This document shows positions 29,927 to 40,112 of a stretch of 64,000 nt of DNA, in pieces. The notes below the pieces were generated by a model. The model saw only the letters and a program-made list of their open reading frames with translations. It was not told the origin of the DNA and did not search any database. A program made the position numbers and the translations under genes. Position 1 is the first letter of the stretch. Each line of letters starts with the position of its first letter. The stretch lies in assembly GCF_020509005.1 (NCBI RefSeq), contig NC_063012.1, forward strand, positions 6,076,001 through 6,140,000, in the 5' to 3' direction. The DNA comes from Fulvia fulva (Eukaryota > Ascomycota > Dothideomycetes > Mycosphaerellales > Mycosphaerellaceae).

Positions 29927-32900
29927 ATGCCGCACCACGAGTCGCCTCCGCTGCCGCCCATTATGGTGGCCAGCAAGACCGCCGCTCCGTCTCCTGACGA
30001 CGTCGCCCACATCACCAACACGATATATACCTCAAAGACGTCGCAAGAGTCTCTCGACGCCGCGTATGCGCTCACCGACCTGCTTCTGAACAGCGTGGGC
30101 TTCCGGGGTCTGACAGCATATGGCATTCTGCCTGGCATCGTAAAGGCTGCCGCCGACAAGAAAAAGACTGAGAAGAGGGAGGGCGCCATGTTCGCGCTCG
30201 GCGCCATTTTCGAGCGCTTCCCACCGAAGGCGAGACTGAGTGAGGCAATATTCTTGGTGCAAGAGACGGACTTGGTGAAGGTGGCCCTGGATGCACTCGC
30301 AGATCGTCAGTCCTCTGTGAAGGAGGGTGCGCGATATGCCTTGGACGCCTTGTACGGACATCTCTCCCCCGAAGCCAAGGTGTCTGGTCTTTTGCCGCTA
30401 CTGCAGCAATACATTCGCAAGAACACTGGCAAATGGCAGGGTGCAGTCGGTGCATTCGAGCTCATTGGCCGCATGGCCGACGATGCGAAGATGGGCATGG
30501 AAAGCGTCGAGGTCGAGCAGAACAAGGACGTCCTTCGTGAAGCCATGGGCAGGAAGCTTTCCGCGCTCATCCCGATAGTCGAGGCTGGCATGCACGATTT
30601 GAAGTCAGAGGTTACCAAGCAGGCCATCAAGGCCATGAATAGCTTGACCGAGCTGCTACAGAACGACGACGTGGCACCGCGGTTGCCACTGTTGGTAAAG
30701 AGCATAGAGGACCCCAGCACAGAGGCACAAAGAAAAGCCATACACGCACTCAGCCAGACTACGTTCGTCACTGAAGTCACCGCCCCGGTGCTTGCTATGC
30801 TGACTCCGATCCTGGAGCGAGTATTGAACTCGCCTACAACCACTCAGGAAGTACTGCGACAGACCGCTGTCGTGGTCGAGAACTTGACCAAGCTGGTGCA
30901 GGACCCCATCGAGGCTCGTGCGTTCTTGCCAAAGTTGCAGCCAGGTATCAAGGCCATTCGTGATCGTGCCTCGCTGCCAGAAGTGCGTGACATTGGCCAG
31001 AGAGCACTGGATGTCATGCTCAAAGCTATGGGTGAAATGACCAACGGCGATGCAAAGACGAAGGAGGCTATCGCCCGCACGTCGGCGGAGGAGGTCTCGA
31101 CTGTCATCGACCGTGAGATCAAGCAGAATGGTGGATTACTGGACTACCCTGGCGACTCCGACGTCTGGACGCACGCCAAGCCGTATGTTTCAGAGATGGT
31201 CGCAGAGGTTTGCGGTCAACGACTACTCCAGCGTGTCGAGAAGAACATTGTCCCATATTTGCAACCTCTACTTGATGATGGCAAAGCACAATCCGTTGCA
31301 GAAGGTGTTCATAAGCACTTTGTAGCAGAAGATGAGCGCAAGTATGGAGCTCCTCCGAAGGAAGACGATGGCGAAATTGAGATCGTCAACGCCAACTTCT
31401 CGCTCGGATATGGTGGCATGCTATTGCTTTCGCGTACTAACCTCCGTCTGCTCAAGGGTCACAGATACGGCCTCTGCGGCCGTAATGGTTGCGGCAAGTC
31501 TACACTGATGCGTTCCATCGCAAACGATAAGCTCGATGGTTTCCCACCTCAGGACGTGGTCAAGACATGCTTCGTTGAGCACAACCAGGGTGAAGACGCC
31601 GACATCACTATCTTGGAGTACTGTCTCAAGGATCCACAGCTCCAGGGCGAAGGCCAGGAGCGCATTTCGGCTGTCCTGGAAGAGGTCGGCTTTACGGCCG
31701 GTCCAGAAGGTAGACAGTCACAGAAAGTGGGTAGTCTGTCAGGAGGATGGAAGATGAAGCTAGCATTGGCTAGAGCCATGTTGATGCGCGCAGATGTCTT
31801 CTTGCTGGACGAGCCGACTAACCACCTGGATGTTGGCAACGTGAAGTGGCTGCAAGAGTATTTGAAGTCGCACACCGAGATCACTTCTCTGATTGTCTCT
31901 CACGACTCTGGATTCCTTGACGAGGTGTGCACAGACGTTTACAATTACGAAAACAAGCGACTGGTACACTACAAGGGTAACCTCGCAGACCTGGTCAAGG
32001 TCCGTCCAGAGGCAAAGGCATACTACACCCTGAGCGCGTCGCAGGTTCAGTTCAAATTCCCACCACCCGGTATTTTGACCAGTGTCAAGTCGAACACTCG
32101 TTCGATCCTACGAATGACGAACTGCAACTATACATACCCAGGAGCATCGAAGCCAAACTTGAAGAACGTTAGCGCTCAGCTGAGCTTGAGCAGCAGGGTA
32201 GCCATCATCGGACCCAATGGAGCCGGCAAGTCGACTTTGATTAAGGTGTTGACTGGCGAGGTCATCCCGCAGGAAGGCAAGGTGGAGAAACATCCTAACC
32301 TGCGTATTGGCTACATCAAGCAGCACGCCCTCGAACACGTGGAGATGCATCTCGAGAAGACCCCTAATCAATACCTTCAGTGGCGTTATGCCAATGGTGA
32401 CGACCGAGAGGTGCTCATGAAGCAGACTCGTGTGCTCACTGCAGAAGACAAGGCACAAATGGAGAAGTTCATCAACATCGGCGATGGCAAAGGCGCGCGA
32501 CAGGTCGAGGCTTTGATTGGTCGTCAGAAGTACAAGAAGAGTTTCCAGTACGAAGTCAAGTGGGTTGGCTGGCTGCCCAAGCACAACACTATGATCTCGC
32601 GCGAAACCCTGATGGAGCAAGGCTACCAGAAGCTAATCCAAGAGTTTGATGATCACGAAGCAAGCAGAGAAGGTCTCGGTTTCCGCACATTGGAGCCAAA
32701 GGTCATCTCGAAGCACTTTGAGGACGTCGGTCTCGACCCTGAGATTGCTGACCACAACGAGATCAGTGGTCTTTCTGGAGGGCAGAAGGTCAAGGTTGTC
32801 TTGGCAGGTGCCATGTGGAATAACCCTCATCTGCTCGTTCTCGACGAGCCTACCAACTTCCTGGACCGGGACTCTCTAGGTGGTCTTGCTGTCGCTATTC

Positions 32901-33316
32901 GCGACTGGAAGGGTGGTGTTGTCATGATTTCTCACAACGAAGAGTTTGTTGGCGCTTTGTGCCCTGAACAGTGGCATGTCAATGATGGTCAGCTCACACA
33001 GAAGGGACATCTCGCGATCAGCATGGACCGCTTCGAGGACTCTCGACCCGGCTCTTCGCTCAACTCCTCTGCCGCGCCGAGCACAGTCGCCAGTTCAGTA
33101 GTGTCAAGTGCGGCCGCTACGCCATCGGGAAGTGGCGCACAGTCAGAAACCGAGGGCGGCAAAGACGATATGAAGTTCAGATCGAGGAAGAAGAAGAAGA
33201 TGACGAAGAAGGACAAGAAGGAGCAAGAGGTGAGAAGACGTCTGAGGCACATCGAGTGGCTCAACTCACCGAAGGGCACACCTCACCCGGTAGACAGCGA
33301 CGCAGAAGAAGAATAA
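29927..33316 (+). CDS. eEF3-like ABCF ATPase of the New1/Elf1 type
   Basis: Ribosome-associated ABC-F ATPase, paralogue of fungal elongation factor 3. Yeast New1 acts in translation termination/recycling, and fission-yeast Elf1 was linked to mRNA export. The protein has 1129 residues and no intron. HEAT-like repeats fill residues 25-370. The first ATPase domain has Walker A GRNGCGKST, signature LSGGWKMKLALARA and Walker B LLDEPTNHLD. The second has GPNGAGKST, LSGGQKVKVVLAGA and LVLDEPTNFLD, with the chromodomain-like insert (FQYEVKWVGWLPKHNTMI) typical of eEF3 relatives. The basic tail KFRSRKKKKMTKKDKKEQE followed by RRRLRHIEWLNSPKGTPHPVD is characteristic of New1/Elf1 rather than eEF3 itself. 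Confidence 0.92.
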   Translation: MPHHESPPLPPIMVASKTAAPSPDDVAHITNTIYTSKTSQESLDAAYALTDLLLNSVGFRGLTAYGILPGIVKAAADKKKTEKREGAMFALGAIFERFPPKARLSEAIFLVQETDLVKVALDALADRQSSVKEGARYALDALYGHLSPEAKVSGLLPLLQQYIRKNTGKWQGAVGAFELIGRMADDAKMGMESVEVEQNKDVLREAMGRKLSALIPIVEAGMHDLKSEVTKQAIKAMNSLTELLQNDDVAPRLPLLVKSIEDPSTEAQRKAIHALSQTTFVTEVTAPVLAMLTPILERVLNSPTTTQEVLRQTAVVVENLTKLVQDPIEARAFLPKLQPGIKAIRDRASLPEVRDIGQRALDVMLKAMGEMTNGDAKTKEAIARTSAEEVSTVIDREIKQNGGLLDYPGDSDVWTHAKPYVSEMVAEVCGQRLLQRVEKNIVPYLQPLLDDGKAQSVAEGVHKHFVAEDERKYGAPPKEDDGEIEIVNANFSLGYGGMLLLSRTNLRLLKGHRYGLCGRNGCGKSTLMRSIANDKLDGFPPQDVVKTCFVEHNQGEDADITILEYCLKDPQLQGEGQERISAVLEEVGFTAGPEGRQSQKVGSLSGGWKMKLALARAMLMRADVFLLDEPTNHLDVGNVKWLQEYLKSHTEITSLIVSHDSGFLDEVCTDVYNYENKRLVHYKGNLADLVKVRPEAKAYYTLSASQVQFKFPPPGILTSVKSNTRSILRMTNCNYTYPGASKPNLKNVSAQLSLSSRVAIIGPNGAGKSTLIKVLTGEVIPQEGKVEKHPNLRIGYIKQHALEHVEMHLEKTPNQYLQWRYANGDDREVLMKQTRVLTAEDKAQMEKFINIGDGKGARQVEALIGRQKYKKSFQYEVKWVGWLPKHNTMISRETLMEQGYQKLIQEFDDHEASREGLGFRTLEPKVISKHFEDVGLDPEIADHNEISGLSGGQKVKVVLAGAMWNNPHLLVLDEPTNFLDRDSLGGLAVAIRDWKGGVVMISHNEEFVGALCPEQWHVNDGQLTQKGHLAISMDRFEDSRPGSSLNSSAAPSTVASSVVSSAAATPSGSGAQSETEGGKDDMKFRSRKKKKMTKKDKKEQEVRRRLRHIEWLNSPKGTPHPVDSDAEEE

Positions 33317-34439
33317 GGGTGGCTGTCATCAAGGGCGAAAAGTTTTGGATCGATAATGTTCTGTTTCAACATGCAAGGCGTTTGGCGAGGAGACTGCAGG
33401 CCTTTTGAACAATGGCGGCAATAGTCTAGGAGGCGTTGGCGACTTTGCATTTGTGTGTTGTTCTTCTGACTTTATCATGGGATGTGTTGAGACTGCATCA
33501 GACGGCGTTCAACCAGTAAGTTGAATCGTTATAGAGGGATAGAGCGAGACTACATGATCTAGAATGACAAGGTGTTATCCGTCTTCAGCCCCGTCATCGG
33601 CACACTCATTCCGTGAGAACGAAGTCATCTCCACGTAACCTCCGAAGCTGATGAAGCCAAAGTCTGAATGATCTATCAAGAACGTACACGAAGGCAGCAA
33701 CATGCTCTAGGAACTTCGGACCATGGTCGCCGGCATACCCATCCCATGTAATAGAATGGGGCGCTGCAGAATTAGCATGCAACACCAGGTCGTCACCTCA
33801 CATCTGCAACACGACACATCTTGGCTGCGGCCACAGGACGAAGACGTCTACGTCCGTAAGCACTTGCAGACTGTTCTCTTAGACCAGCTCTGGACCCAGG
33901 TCTGCTGGAGGCATGCACCGAGACCGGGACTGCAGCGACTCTTCGAGGCCGCTACTTCATGTACGGAGAGCATGTCGCCCTGTACGAACGCGCCATGCTT
34001 TGGACAACATCTGCCACACTCCCACAAGATCGTGAACCACGAGCCCCCGGGACGGACACACCGTGGAGCACGTGCGGTATCTCAATGTTGCATGAAGGAC
34101 CGTACTGTAGGTTCGTTGAGCCTGTAATGAACTTGATTCGCCTAGTTATCCCTAAATTTGGTATCTTCCGATTCTGTTATTGACAAGCTCCGTGAACCAT
34201 GTCGTACTGTCAGTTAGTTCATAATGCATTGCAACGTCACCGGCTGGCGGAATATCCGGCAGCAATCCTGGAAGAATCGAAAGCGTGATGTAATTGAGCG
34301 TGTTTCGCTACCTCCTAAATCAGACGGCTCCTTGATGTGAAGCTTGGTGGACCCTTCGTGCCTCAGGCGTCAACAAGTTTCTTGGCGGAGCCGGATTGGT
34401 GGCTTCACTTCAACACCATCACCGAGTGCAGCAGCGGTC
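33317..34439. other. Intergenic, about 1.1 kb
   Basis: After the ATPase 3' UTR I see no convincing gene. Frames at 33723-34127 and 33959-34183 (plus) and 33590-33770 (minus) contain protein-like pieces, none with a full domain, start or consistent splicing. The stretch may contain decayed coding sequence, in keeping with the repeat-bearing island that follows. Confidence 0.3.
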
Positions 34440-34791
34440 TGATTAAGCGTAGCGACCGAGCGCTAGCCACACTGGAGTACGAGCTTGCGAGTACGTAGGT
34501 GAGGCGTCAGCGAGGGAGTGAAGCTCTATACCAGCCCTCAACTAGCCTTGGCGCCCGCTCTGATTGGTCAACTTTCAAGTTTCAGGGTCACGTGACCTAC
34601 CGCACTGTGCCTGTTGGCGAACTTGCAAACATATACTCGTCGCTAACGCCTATGTCGTCGTATAATAAGCACTGTACGTCGGGTAGCGGTAGCGTAGATC
34701 GTACGCTACTTTGCAGTCTAGAAGGGTTGGTAGAGAGCTCCACTCCGCTACGCTTACCTTTGGAGGTTCACAACCGCCAACAGCACATTTT
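34440..34791 (+). repeat. Dispersed ~350-bp repeat, copy 2
   Basis: Nearly identical to 5048-5401: about ten substitutions, nine of them transitions, and one 2-nt indel near 34495. Its right end (CAGCACATTTT) lies inside the reading frame of a Vgb-lyase-like gene, which it truncates. The internal inverted motifs TAAGCGTAGCG (34444-34454) and CGCTACGCTTA are both intact. Confidence 0.85.
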
Positions 34792-35152
34792 TTAAGAGGT
34801 AGGTGTTTCGTGTCAAGGTGGAATACCAGATGTTTCCCTGGGAATCTACAGTATCCTCAAGTGGCGTGGCGAGAAGTCTTGGGTCGGTAAAAGTCTTCGT
34901 CTCGCCAGTCTGCATGTCGATACGGCCGATGGCGTTGGTTGCAATAGCGGTAAACCACAAGTAACGGCCCTCTGTCTCGGCGCGCATGACTGACGGAGTG
35001 GCGAGCGACAAAGGCAATGGATATTCCTTGAAGGTCCTGTCTGTAGCATTGAGGCGACCGATCTTGTTTGCCAACATCTCGCAGAACCAGAGGCCACCAT
35101 CAGATGCATGTGTGTACTGTATGGTGCATTGGGCGCCGGCGATCCATGGCAC
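34792..35152 (-). pseudogene. Vgb-lyase-like beta-propeller fragment cut by repeat
   Basis: A minus-strand exon of about 120 residues resembles streptogramin (virginiamycin B) lyase-type beta-propellers. Successive blades read GGLWFCEMLANKIGRLN, YLWFTAIATNAIGRIDMQTG and DSQGNIWYSTLTRNTYL. A CCCCAG acceptor at about 35153 shows it once had an upstream exon, which I cannot find with confidence. Downstream the frame runs directly into repeat copy 2 (KNVLLAVVNLQR is repeat-encoded), so at least the final blades are missing. The family is usually secreted or cytosolic and about 300 residues long, so this is a remnant. Confidence 0.6.
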
Positions 35153-35575
35153 TGGGGAAGCTGTCAGTTGTGGAGGTGGCGGTGGAGGTGGAGGTGGCGC
35201 TGCAGATCTTCCTCAGAGGCGTTAGTTAGTAGGTAGGCCCTCTGATGAGCACCTGCCACCAGGCACCAGCAGCATGGAAACCTTGCTGTCTCGTGGCTGC
35301 AATCGACTGAATCCATGTGCCATGTTCGAAGCGCGGCTTGCAGAGATACGGACACACAAACATGCATTGCAACTAGTGTCACGGCTTTGCATCTTCTGAT
35401 GCCTTGCCAGCTGTGCTCTGCCACCACAGGCTCTGTTGCGAGGAAACGAAAGATCGAGCATGCATGCTTAGTGCTGCTTATTTCAGCCTACTTTGCGGCA
35501 TTGTGCAAACAGCTGCCTGGGATAATGACTGTTAGAGGCAAGTCGTCGTCCTATACAACTGCAGTTGATGAGGCT
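35153..35575. other. Gap between Vgb remnant and transporter pseudogene
   Basis: About 420 bp with a (GGTGGA)-like run at 35169-35196 and no supportable coding exon. It may contain the lost 5' exons of the propeller gene. Confidence 0.3.
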
Positions 35576-38500
35576 CTAGGGGGTGAAGACGTGGACCGAC
35601 TTTGCCAACAGTCCATGTACAGTCCGATCAGATTTCCTTCGCCTTCTTCTCTTCGCTCGAGCTCAGCGACGACTCATCGGAATTCTCTTCGGTGGTACTG
35701 ATTACATGGAAGGAGAAGTCGATCTCGCCCACCAGCGTCTTCACGTGTCTGCTGCATGTCAATTGTCTGCGGGGCTGATGAGCAGATGCTACACTTACTT
35801 GGTGATCTTAACGATATCGTCGTTGATACACTGCGCGCAGATGCTTGTCACCGCGAAAGCAGAATACTCTGTGAAGAGGGCTTAGTACGGCTTCCGGTGA
35901 GGGCAATTCTGCCTAGGCTTACCTGGCTCAACAATGTGCCTGACGCTCAGTATGTCTACATCTATTGCTTCCAGGGTCTTGATGTACTTCCCATGTTGCG
36001 GTACCTCCAGGTACGGTGGAAGAGGTCTAGCGTGTATCATACTGCTCGAGAGCAGGGCGAGTAAGTGTGTAAGGCCATGAGAAGTCGCATTGATCGAAGA
36101 CAACAGCTTCCGAAAGTCCTGCGACCACTGTGACTCTGCAGAGCTTGTGGAGAAGGTGTTGGAGGCGTAGGCTATCATAGCAGTATACTGCAACACCCTT
36201 CGCAGGCACTTGATGAGGTCGTCGTATTCTTCATGAGGGAATTTTCCGCCAATTCGTATTTGAACCTTCGAGAAGGCGGAATTCTGCTGTAGCGCCGTAA
36301 GGAGACCGATCAGCTTAGTGAAGACCTGCTGCCTGGCCTTTTCTAAATGGTACGCTCTACTTCCCTTGAAATTCTGATCACCGTCGGTCTTTTGGATTCG
36401 TGATTTGACCGTTTCATGGACAACAGAATACATGTTGGCCATGAGGTACAGCGCTGCTCCCATGTCTTTTCGCAGCTCAGTGCTTTCAGATACTGGATAG
36501 GGAAAGATGGTCCAGAAATATGCGATAAAGAGGCCAGCGCTAAAAGTAAAGAGTACAGGGTCAGCAGATGTCTCAGATACGCGAAGACGTCTAGCACCCT
36601 TCATTATACTCACCAGACAGTGGCCAGACGATACGGTGCAAGCAAGTAGATTGGATAAGCCGGTTGACCATTCGAAGTCGATGCCGCAATACCGATCTCT
36701 CGCACCTGCAATTCGTACCCGATGATAAGGATTGAGGTCACAATGGAGAGGATGCCAACGATGACGAACTTTGGGAACTTCAGGACGACATAGAAGGCCA
36801 GGAATATCCAAAGCCAGAGGAAGACGATCACCCCGGGTGTCATACCGTCCACGACATACCAGATAGCGTACGACGCCGTCATAGCTATGGCTGTTCCAAG
36901 GATCCGCAGAGCAAAGCTCCAAGTGCTTTGACTAGCTGTGCGTGTCATCGACAGCGGGACCATGATCATAGCCCACAACAGGCGATTCTCCAAACAGAAT
37001 GTCTGGCTTACTTCAAGATAACATATGATGCCAATGCTCATCGTTGCACACACCACTCTGAAGCCGAATGCCGAAGCGTCGCTCCTTAAAGCCTGTGGAA
37101 GTAGACGTATGAAATCACCGATTCTCTCCCACCTATTTCGCGGAGGTAGGTGCTCGGGATCTTTACGCCTAGAATACGATTCGCCAAGGTAGAGATTGTT
37201 GGTCCCTGCGCTGTCGAGATCAGACGTGAGGCGGTCCTCGTCGGATGTGTCTTCGCGACCGACCATGGCAACAGCCCATTTTCTCAGCGTCTTGGCTCCA
37301 GGAAAGATCAACATCGTTTTAGACATCGCCCCTTGTTGTTTGCGCTTGTCCACGTAGAGCACGAGTTCGAGCGCAGCCAGTCCCGCCCGCCAAAGCAGGT
37401 ATTCGACATACAGTGCAAAGAAGAGCTGCCTTTGCGTGGTCTCTCGAACATGCTCTGATTCAATGTGTATGCTCTCGGGACGAAGGAATGAAGATTCGAA
37501 AAAATCCTCGGGCAGCTCGATGGAATGAGCATGACACCACTCTCGGAGAGATCTCTGCTTGGACTCGTAGAAATCGTCCAGCTGTTTCTTATAAGCTTCT
37601 GCAAAGCCGGTCGCACCTGGCGTAGCAGCACTGCCTGTGCTCTCTTCGTCTTGGACTTTCTTTGAAGGCTTCTCGATCTCAAGCGTAATAAGAACATGCT
37701 TAAAAGCTCCATTAATCGTTGAACTCATGCTCGAAAATGGTTCATGCTTCGAGACGAACATTTGTTAGCGAGGGTCGCGAAGCAGATTTCTCAAGTACAT
37801 GCCACAGCTTGATACGTGCCAGCGCTTGCATGAGGCCATGCAGGTTCTCAACCTGTTTGGCGCGCACCCGAAGATCTTGCCCGGAAGGACTACTGTTATT
37901 CCATCCGCCCGATTCAGCCCTTCGTTGCAGTACGTCGATGATGGTATTGAGTCCAGTGATTGGGATCATGATGAGCTTCATCCTTTTCCAAACTTCTGTA
38001 ATGTCTTTCGACGACAACTTTCCAATCGCCACCTCTCGCTTCGCAAACTTGATGTCCGCTGGGAGCTTCGTGTGAAGCCCATACAGCTTTTCCAGCATGC
38101 CTTGGAGCTTAGCACTTTCGGCATTTGCTAGCAGCGGCTTCGCAGCGTCCTTTGAGTTTGATATCTTCTTCAACGTCTGCTCGTCGGCTTTCGACCTCGC
38201 AGCCTCCGGATCGTATGTCTCGAGACTTTGCAGATAGGCCGCCTGAGTGTGCAGCATACCACCGAGTAGGCCCAAATAGCCAGCAAACTCCTTGTAAACG
38301 ACTTTCCGGGAACTGATAGGAAAGATAAACAGATTCACTCCAGTAGCAAGCGCAAACCCAGTCAAGAAAGCTTAGAGCAACCTCTTGACGAAGCCTATCG
38401 CAGTTGTCATGTTTGGCAATCGCACGCCATATGTTGTCGAGATGATCAAGAAGATTGAGTAGATGATGACCGGGAATTGGAATTATGGCAGTGCCGCTCT

Positions 38501-39019
38501 CAAAGCGTTGGTCAAGTATGTCTGAAAGATGAGCCAAATGGCCAGCACAGCTGAGGCGGAAGAGTCGTATTCATTCGGTGGTGAGCCTGGTGTTGTCGTG
38601 TGCAGCCTCGCCTGAGTCGCGTAGTAGAGCGACAGTAGACACATTGCGCATGCTACACAAGTGGCGAGAACGTTGAGGAGCACGCTCTGCAAGAACATGC
38701 CGCGCGGCATTATACACATGCCCAGGATCGAAATGATTGCAACCAGGTAGCCCACTGTCGCGTAAACCGAGGCGACGTCCCGCGCGTGATACATCGCTAT
38801 TGCAATGGTTGGTGGCAACGAGCCTTTGAACATGAGCATCAGTGTCGGTGCATCCAGTCCAGTCTTCGTCCAGATTCGCTGGATGATGGTCGGTTCCCTG
38901 GGAGAGACATCGGAGCTCTGCTCGACGCCAGCTTGTAGATTATCACCATCGGCCACAGTCGCGTTGTTGTTGTTACCAGACTTTGCCTCGGCAGTGTTTG
39001 ATGAGTTCTGCCCTGCCAT
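35576..39019 (-). pseudogene. DUF2422/DUF2421 (FUSC-like) membrane transporter, broken
   Basis: Fungal 'putative ER transporter 6TM' family related to aromatic-acid exporters and Brefeldin A sensitivity proteins, normally about 1000 residues. It starts MAGQNSSNTAEAKSGNNN at 39019. The first six-helix block (MFKGSLPPTIAIAMYHA, YLVAIISILGMCIMPRG) is followed by a cytosolic helical part (LQGMLEKLYGLHTKLPAD). The second block (FGFRVVCATMSIGIICYLEV) ends APYRLATV and crosses a 74-nt intron into AGLFIAYFWTIFPYPVSE. C-terminal exons end LLAKSVHVFTP. Lesions are a TAA at 38483-38485 inside ALP(Q)FQFPVIIY, a TAA at 38372-38374 inside RLL(x)AFLTGF, and a frame change near 37740-37760. The intron 36540-36613 is a short introner-like element. 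Two small ordinary introns lie near the 3' end. Confidence 0.78.
36540..36613 (-). mobile_element. Introner-like intron, short form, copy D
   Basis: A 74-nt intron that starts GTGAGTATAATGAAGGGTGC and ends CTTTACTTTTAG. Its removal joins YRLATV to CAGLFIAYFW in frame. It matches the HP1 intron 53486-53553 over most of its length (GAAGGGTGCTAG, TGAGACATCT, TGACC, TGTAC). It also shares the GAAGGGT...GCATC-like 5' part and the TGAGACAT block with the long forms. Confidence 0.8.
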
Positions 39020-39661
39020 GACTTCGAGGCGGTTGGGCCGGAGTGGCCAATGAGGCTCGTGGGAACTGCCGCCGCTGGTTGTGAGTCTGTCACGCTGTCG
39101 TGCACTTGACCCCTGTGGACATATCGATGAGTTTGACAGATGCTCAAATTCTCGCAGTTGTGGCCGAAGAACGACATCAAGGAGCTGTGCGAAGCTTGAA
39201 CTCCACAAGCTGCGAGCAACAAATGACAGCGGTATGCATATCTGCGCTTGAGCGTTAGAAGTTAGTGCATCTCCAACGGTTCGTCTCCAGCCGGACCATC
39301 CGGGCTGAGACGACGTGCTTTGTGCTTGGTGTACTCAGAAGGTGGCCATCAGGTACGAGCTTGTTTGTACACTTCTACTTTCTGCACAAACTGGTGTCGT
39401 GATAGAATTTGAACTCAATCTGATGCCTTCAAGACGTGTCGTCTCTTGCGCCATTTCCTTACTAGGCGAGGATCTCATGCTTGCTTGCAACGGATGTGTC
39501 TGTCATCGGGAGCCATTGCACCCAGTGAAGCATTGCATCCTGTTACATGCGAGGCCGAGTCGCAGCGACGCTCACTGGTCTTAGAGCCACCAAGTCTAAG
39601 AGCACACGACTGTAGACAACCCCCATCGATCAACATCTTAGCTGACCAAGCCTGCGCAGTG
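39020..39661. other. Upstream region of transporter pseudogene
   Basis: About 640 bp between the pseudogene start and repeat copy 3. It presumably holds the old promoter. Short ORFs show no motif. Confidence 0.3.
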
Positions 39662-40055
39662 AAAATGTGCTGTTGGCGGTTGTGAACCTCCAAGAATAAG
39701 CGCAGCGGTGTGGAGCTCTATCTGGCATCTGCTAGCTTGTCGCGAAGGCGTGCGATGCACGCTACACGTTCGATTGTCGGTAACCTGCTACTCCGGCTGC
39801 GAACGATATTAATACGTAGTATTAACTGCGAGTTCGCTAACAGGCATAGCGCGGCTAGCACGTAACACCAAAACTTGATTGCTTAGTAGGGTACCTTTTG
39901 AAAACGGACCAATAAGAGGCGGCGCCAAGGCTAGTTGAAGGCTGGTGATAGAGCTCCACTCCCTCCTCGCTGACGCCACTACCTACGCTCGAGTGTTCGC
40001 AAGCTCACACGTCGCTACAGTGTGGCTAGCGCTCGTCGGTCGCTACGCTTAATCA
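39662..40055 (-). repeat. Dispersed repeat, copy 3 (inverted, diverged)
   Basis: The reverse complement aligns with copies 1 and 2 at both ends (TGATTAAGCGTAGCGACC and AACCGCCAACAGCACATTTT). It also aligns at internal blocks such as CAACTAGCCTTGGCGCC and GTTAGCGAACTCGCA. It is 394 bp long because of small insertions, and is much more diverged than copies 1 and 2 are from each other. It faces copy 2 across the decayed 34.8-39.7 kb block. Confidence 0.75.
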
Positions 40056-40112
40056 AGTGGCGCTTCTACGGAAGTTCTGTATCCCTCCTCATCGTGATCT
40101 GTCGTGTTCTCA

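Noticed and set aside
33723..34183. Two overlapping plus-strand ORFs
   Set aside because: No domain or splicing that links them, and they lie in a repeat-bearing, decayed region. At best an unrecognisable remnant.
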